Source: Inia geoffrensis | Lineage: Eukaryota > Chordata > Mammalia > Artiodactyla > Iniidae | Direction of reading: 5' to 3' | DNA length: 64,000 nucleotides | Assembly: GCA_036417435.1 (NCBI GenBank) | Contig: CM070910.1 | Span: 12,651,501-12,715,500 of the forward strand | Part shown: in pieces, positions 59,057-64,000 of the stretch | Numbering within the stretch: the first letter of the stretch is position 1 | Layout of the letters: every line of letters begins with the position of its first letter | The notes under the pieces: model-generated | The model's database searches: none | Told to the model about the DNA's origin: nothing | Seen by the model: only the letters and a program-made list of their open reading frames with translations | Program-made: the position numbers and the translations under genes

Positions 59057-61038
59057 GGGAGGTGTGAAAACATATTTTGCAGGGCCCCTCCCTTTATAAA
59101 TAATTTGAAGAGCCAAACGTCAGTGTGCTACCCCAATCCTGGAGGGCTGGTGAGATCAATCACTTAGTGGGCTGGTGCTGTGGAATTTAAGACAATTGCA
59201 GAAACAGAATCAACCCTACAAAGATGAGTGCTGGTGGTCTCTGGGCATCTGGTCGACCTCACTAGCTGGTGAAGGGAAAGCGCCTCGGTTGGGAGCAATG
59301 GGCACAGGGCGCACATGGGCAGCTCCTGGCTACTGCCCGGAGGTGGATTGGCAGGGCCCTGCCCCCTTGCCAGAGCCCTAAGGGCATGCTGGGACACAGA
59401 CCATAATCTGTGACTCTTTCAGGTTCTGGAGGCCGCACACGGGCATATACGCCTGCCGCAAGAGATGCGAAGGAGCTTCGTGCCTCCCTAAGGGGCAGGT
59501 CCAGCAGCCCTTTGGGTTTGGTGCAGGTTCTTCCAGGACGTAGAAGAGGCAGATTGTTGGTGATCGCTTATAGTTTGCCACCTGCTTGTTACTTTGGTAA
59601 AATGATCCTTTGGGAATAGAGATTGACATTGTTGGCTGAAAGAAGGGTTCCCCCCGCCCCCTTAGATTTGTGGATTTTTATGTCTAAACCTTGATTGTCA
59701 GGGCTGACAGCTTACGTGGGAATGCAGGAGAGGAAGGAAGAAAGCTGCCAATCTCCTCAGATAATGGATCACGGCATTTCAGTGGTGTTGAAAATAAAAT
59801 AATTTTATTATAGTTTCTGTTTTAAAAGAGTCGCAGCTCTTAAAACCATCTGTCAGATTATCCTCAAAGTTGAGAGACTGCAGAAGAGAAATGCAGTGAA
59901 ATGAGTGGAAAAGTTAAAGATAAAAAAGAGAAAATAAATGAAAGAGGAAGAATGAGGCTTTTAAAGCATGTAGGAGATGGATTGGAACAGAATGACAATA
60001 GAGCTAAAATTAAAAAGGAAAAAGTTTGAAATGATTTGGATAAATATTTCCATTTCGTAAATTTCCTGGACAAAGTAACAACCCCAGGCCAGCCCACCCC
60101 ATACATCCCTGCAGGCGTACTCACAGGAAGGTCATCTTGCATTTTACTCCCTTCTCTCCTGCGCTGCCTTAACAAGAGATTTCCTGCTAAGTAGCAAAGC
60201 TAATGGATTGTTTCATGTCCTTTGCTTTTATACCTGAGCAAAGATGAATTTTCTCTCCTGCTTCCTGTGGCATCACTACAATGGACAATCGCTTAACAGA
60301 AGATGCTTTCGGACAGTTCTCATTGTTAGTTAAGTGTACACTTTGTTGTTACATGTTTTCCATGCTTTTCGATGATTGAGACTTCTGCCTCTAGAATGAC
60401 CTGCATCTTCTGACTCCAAAGAGCTCTAGTTTTTGGATTAAGGATAATGCACATTGTTTGCCTCAAGGATTGTCCATAAATCCATTCACTGTTCTGAGAA
60501 TGTCTTGTCAAATGCTAACACTGTAATGTTAAAGGATAAGGATGTGAATTAATCTGTTGGTTTTTAAAATTTTTGTTCAGTTTTGTTGTTTGCACTTAAG
60601 GCTCTATGAAAAAGAGAATAAATCTGGCTCATAGTTTCTTTCAATTGGAAAATTATCTCAAAACCACAATAAATTGTATTTTTTTAAAAAAATCTTTAAA
60701 ACAGTAGGCATGGTACTTGTTTTGCTGTATCATCCCAAATATTATAATGTTCACTGAGGAATAATCAAGACAGTTACTTTTGGGCCAATTGAACCTATAA
60801 CTGCCTTTAGTGAGTTTTTTTAAAGTTTTTTCAAAAAATACCAGTTATACTATCTACTGTCTGCTTTATCAATAGTGCCTTTGTTGCATATTGATATTCT
60901 TGGTTTATTTTCTGGTTTTAAAATGATACAGGACCAGAATCCATATTTCTTACTTAACTGATTTACCAAATAGTTTCTAAAATAAATTACTAGAATGAAC
61001 TTTTGTTTGTGTAAAAAAATGAGAGGGACTGATTCTTC
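59056..61038. other. No recognised feature
   Basis: Unique-looking sequence; 59250-59530 is relatively GC-rich. Overlapping open frames on both strands there (59175-59629) have no domain or splice support. Confidence 0.45.
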
Positions 61039-61043
61039 ACCAG

Positions 61044-61400
61044 TGTCTTAGTCAGCTTGGGCTTCTATAACAAAATACTGTAAAGTCGGTGGCTTATCAA
61101 CAACAGAAATTCATTTCTCACAGTTCTGGAGTCTGGAACTGGCATCATGGTGCCAGCACGGTCAGGTTCTGGTACGAGCCCTCTTCTGGGTTGCAGAGTG
61201 CTAACTCTTCTTGTATCTTCACATGGTGGAAAGAGTGAGCTGGCTCTCTGACCCCTTCTTAAAAGGGCACTAATCTCATTTATGAGGGCCCCTGCCATCA
61301 TGACCTGTTTACCTCCCCAAGGCCCCACCTCCAAATACTACCACACTGGGAATTAGATTTCAACATACAAATTTTTCAGGGACACATTCAGTCCATAACA
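61044..61400 (+). repeat. Solo MaLR-like LTR with target duplication
   Basis: TG...CA element of 357 bp: starts TGTCTTAGTCAGCTTGGG, contains 'ctataacaaaatactgtaaa', 'tctcacagttctggagtctg', 'tcttcacatggtggaaagag', and ends CAGTCCATAACA. A perfect 5-bp duplication ACCAG flanks it (61039-61043, 61401-61405), the length made by ERVL/MaLR integrases. No internal retroviral sequence remains, so it is a recombined solo LTR. Confidence 0.8.
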
Positions 61401-61405
61401 ACCAG

Positions 61406-61865
61406 TATATATTAAGGAAAAAATCTCTTCTTTGAAATTAACTTTATTATGCATTTGGTAATGCAATGTGTTTCTACTTTTCAGTTACAGAGCTTATCAG
61501 AAATACGTTTTATGTCATTGCACTAACTTAAAAAGTATTAATAACCTCAGTGTTTTGGCTAAGTCTCATGTTGTGGTGTGTTAAGGAATTGTTCTTTAAA
61601 GAAGGTAACTGTCTCAAATATGACTGAGAAAACTATTCCCTTAATCTCTGAAATACAGTACCAAAATGTCTAGAGGAGAGTAGGTTAGGGAGTTTAATCC
61701 GCCTCCAAGTGTGAACGCTATTTTATTTGATGAAAACTGCTGTCACCCTAGCTCAGACCCTTCAGTTGTGTGCTAAGTCCATTAGGAAGAATAGTTTTCT
61801 ATAACAAAGCTGTTTCTAGGTAATTGCTCCCATTCTATGTAATTGCTACCTCTTTTTGAGCATCC
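61406..61865. other. No recognised feature
   Basis: Unique-looking sequence. Confidence 0.5.
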
Positions 61866-62040
61866 ACGTGTTTCCCATATGAGATTTTACTTAATTCTCA
61901 CAAAAACCCTATCAGCTGGTTATTATCATTTCTGTTTAAGAGATGAAGCTCTTACCATTTATAGAAGTTAAGTGATTTTCCTAAGTTTCCACATTTAGCA
62001 AGTGGCAGAGTGAAATCTGTTTGACCATAATCCATGTGTG
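61866..62040 (-). repeat. MIR-type SINE
   Basis: Antisense MIR: 'cttaattctcacaaaaaccc', 'tatcatttctgtttaagaga', 'gaagttaagtgattttccta', 'agcaagtggcagagtgaaat'. Confidence 0.88.
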
Positions 62041-62650
62041 TGCAGTAGTTTTAAAGCTTTTTTTTTATTATTTTTTTGGTTGTGTACCCATAAAATAACA
62101 TGGAAACCCTATGTGCTCCTTCACAGTTTAAATTGTCACTCAGAGTTTTTATCGTATGTTTAAATAGATGTGAAAGATGTAATTTCTGGCATATTATAAA
62201 TCTTCATAGCGAAAAAGGTAAAATTTCTCTTTAAATATAACTTAGGCAATATAAACCGAAATCTGACATGTCTTACTATTTTTTTAAAGTAATCTTTGAA
62301 GTTTTAGATTTTACACAGCTCTTTTTTATTTTTTCTCCCGGAGCTCATTTTCTCATTCCATTACTCCATAGATTTTTGTTCAATTATATAATATTTTTAT
62401 GCTTGAAAATTTACTGAAAATTTATTGATAATTATTAATAAAATTATTAATAATAATTTATTGATAATCCTGTAATACATTTCAACTATATATATATTTA
62501 AAATTAAATTAATTAAAAAAACTTGAGGTGACATAATTCTTTAAGCCATAAATGATTTCATTTGGAATGAGTTATTATTATAATTCTTATTGGTACATGA
62601 CAAACAATATGAATGTTACACATTTTGATGGATAATGCTAACTACAAGAG
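62041..62650. other. No recognised feature
   Basis: Very AT-rich, including 'attattaataaaattattaa' at about 62430-62470. Nothing supported. Confidence 0.5.
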
Positions 62651-62654
62651 GTAA

Positions 62655-64000
62655 ATATTTTTTTTAACATCTTTATTGCAGTATAATTGCTTTACAATGG
62701 TGTGTTAGTTTCTGTTTTATAACAAAGTGAATCGGTTATACATATACATATGTCCCCATATCTCTTCCCTCTTCAATCTCCCTCCCTCCGACCCTCCCTA
62801 TCCCACCCCTACAGGTGGTCACAAAGCACGGAGCTGATCTCCCTGTGCTATGCAGCTGCTTCCCACTAGCTATCTACCTTACGTTTGGTAGTGTATATAT
62901 GTTCATGCCTCTCTCTCGCTTTGTCACAGCTTACCCTTCCCCCTCCCCATATCCTCAAGTCCATTCTCTAGTAGGTCTGTGTCTTTATTCCTGTCTTACC
63001 CCTAGGTTCTTCATGACATTTTTTTTCTTAAATTCCATATATATGTGTTAGCATACGGTATTTGTCTTTCTCTTTCTGACTTACTTACTTACTCTGTATG
63101 ACAGACTCTAGGTCTATACACCTCGTTACAAATAGCTCAATTTCATTTCTTTTTATGGCTGAGTAATATTCCATTGTATATATGTACCACATCTTCTTTA
63201 CCCATTCATCTGTCGATGGACACTTAGGTTGTTTCCATCTCCGGGCTATTGTAAATAGAGCTGCAATGAACATTTTGGTACATGACTCTTTTTGAATTAT
63301 GGTTTTCTCAGGGTATATGCCCAGTAGTGGGATTGCTGGGTCATATGATAGGTCTATTTGTAGTTTTTTAAGGAACCTCCATACTGTTCTCCACAGTGGC
63401 TGTATCAATTTACATTCCCACCAACAGTGCCAGAGGGTTCCCTTTTCTCCACACCCTCTCCAGCATTTATTGTTTCCAGATTTTTTGATGATGGCCATTC
63501 TGACTGGTGTGAGATGATATCTCATTGTAGTTTTGATTTTCATTTCTCTAATGATTAATGATGTTGAGCATTATTTCATGTGTTTTTTGGCAGTCTGTAT
63601 ATCTTCTTTGGAGAAATGTCTATTTAGGTCTTCTGCCAATTTTTGGACTGGGTTGTTTGTTTTTTTGTTATTGAGCTGCATGAGCTGCTTATAAATTTTG
63701 GAGATTAATCCTTTGTCAGTTGTTTCATTTGCAAATATTTTCTCCCATTCTGAGGGTTGTCTTTTTATCTTGTTTATGGTTTCCTTTGCTGTGCAAAAGC
63801 TTTGAAGTTTCATTAGGTCCCATTTGTTTATTTTTGTTTTTATTTCCATTTCCCTAGGAGGTGGGTCAAAAAGGATCTTGCTGTGATTTATGTCATAGAG
63901 AGTTCTGCCTATGTTTTCCTCTAAGACTTTGATAGTGTCTGGCCTTACATTTAGGTCTTTAATCCATTTTGAGTTTATTTTTGTGTATGGTGTTAGGGAG
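62655..64000 (-). mobile_element. L1-C: LINE-1 3' end, minus strand, runs off the window
   Basis: Antisense 3'UTR ('aacatctttattgcagtata', 'gtgtgttagtttctgtttta', 'tatcccacccctacaggtgg') followed by ORF2. Very similar to L1-B in the same orientation. The full length cannot be judged because the element continues past position 64000. Confidence 0.95.
63028..64000 (-). pseudogene. L1-C ORF2 C-terminal part (partial at window edge)
   Basis: Two long pieces are visible, 63849 to 63571 and 63543 to 63085, covering the region from [19 protein letters not shown] to the end. The Cys/His motif is intact ([19 protein letters not shown]-x3-C-x7-H-x4-C). Near 63085 a four-base AAGT expansion relative to the L1-A sequence shifts the frame and gives an early stop before the family's ...HIYGI end (TAA at 63028-63030). 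The endonuclease and most of the reverse transcriptase lie outside the window. Confidence 0.9.

Overview
The window looks like AT-rich nuclear DNA from a cetacean, most likely an intergenic or deep-intronic stretch. The organism call rests on its repeats. There are eight copies of a roughly 200-bp tRNA-Glu-derived SINE of the type that is very abundant in whales and dolphins, seven related shorter or longer CHR-type SINEs, three LINE-1 copies of a young-looking cetartiodactyl type, and a background of shared mammalian fossils (MIR, L2, MER5-like, Tigger-like, MaLR-like LTRs, old L1M). I found no protein-coding gene I can name, no functional RNA gene, no CpG-island promoter of a host gene and no CRISPR-like array. 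Nearly all long open frames lie in L1 ORF2, in L1 5'UTRs, or antisense to SINEs.

Layout. 1-4.8 kb: two MIRs, one SINE and the 3' part of an old L1. 4.8-11.9 kb: a near full-length sense-strand L1 (L1-A) with 5'UTR, broken ORF1, broken ORF2 and 3'UTR. 12.5-16.1 kb: old L1 fragments and an L2 carrying a SINE. 16.1-18.4 kb: mostly unique, with a weak candidate exon. 18.4-20.9 kb: old L1 with a nested younger L1 tail. 21-30 kb: scattered SINEs, an old L1 with a Tigger-type transposon inside it, and MIR. 30-33 kb: two LTR-like elements and an old DNA-transposon-like repeat. 33-41 kb: the least repetitive part, with a G-quadruplex-type tandem repeat and microsatellites. 41-49.7 kb: an L1 tail, SINEs, a candidate micro-exon and a second long L1 (L1-B, minus strand) that has lost most of ORF1. 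50-55.6 kb: L2, MIR and stacked old L1s. 55.8-61 kb: SINEs, MIR and a long TG repeat. 61-62 kb: a clean solo LTR and a MIR. 62.65-64 kb: the 3' end of a third L1 (L1-C, minus strand) that runs off the window.

The L1 copies would have supplied the reverse transcriptase that mobilised the SINEs, but every L1 reading frame seen here is disrupted. The most unusual signal is inside the L1 5'UTRs. Both L1-A and L1-B keep an antisense open frame of about 77 codons in the same place and register, and a short sense-strand open frame near the 5' end, although ORF1 and ORF2 are broken. Three short sequences with splice-site-like borders and protein-like translation are listed as candidate host exons, with low confidence. 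All family names come from recalled consensus patterns, not from a database search.
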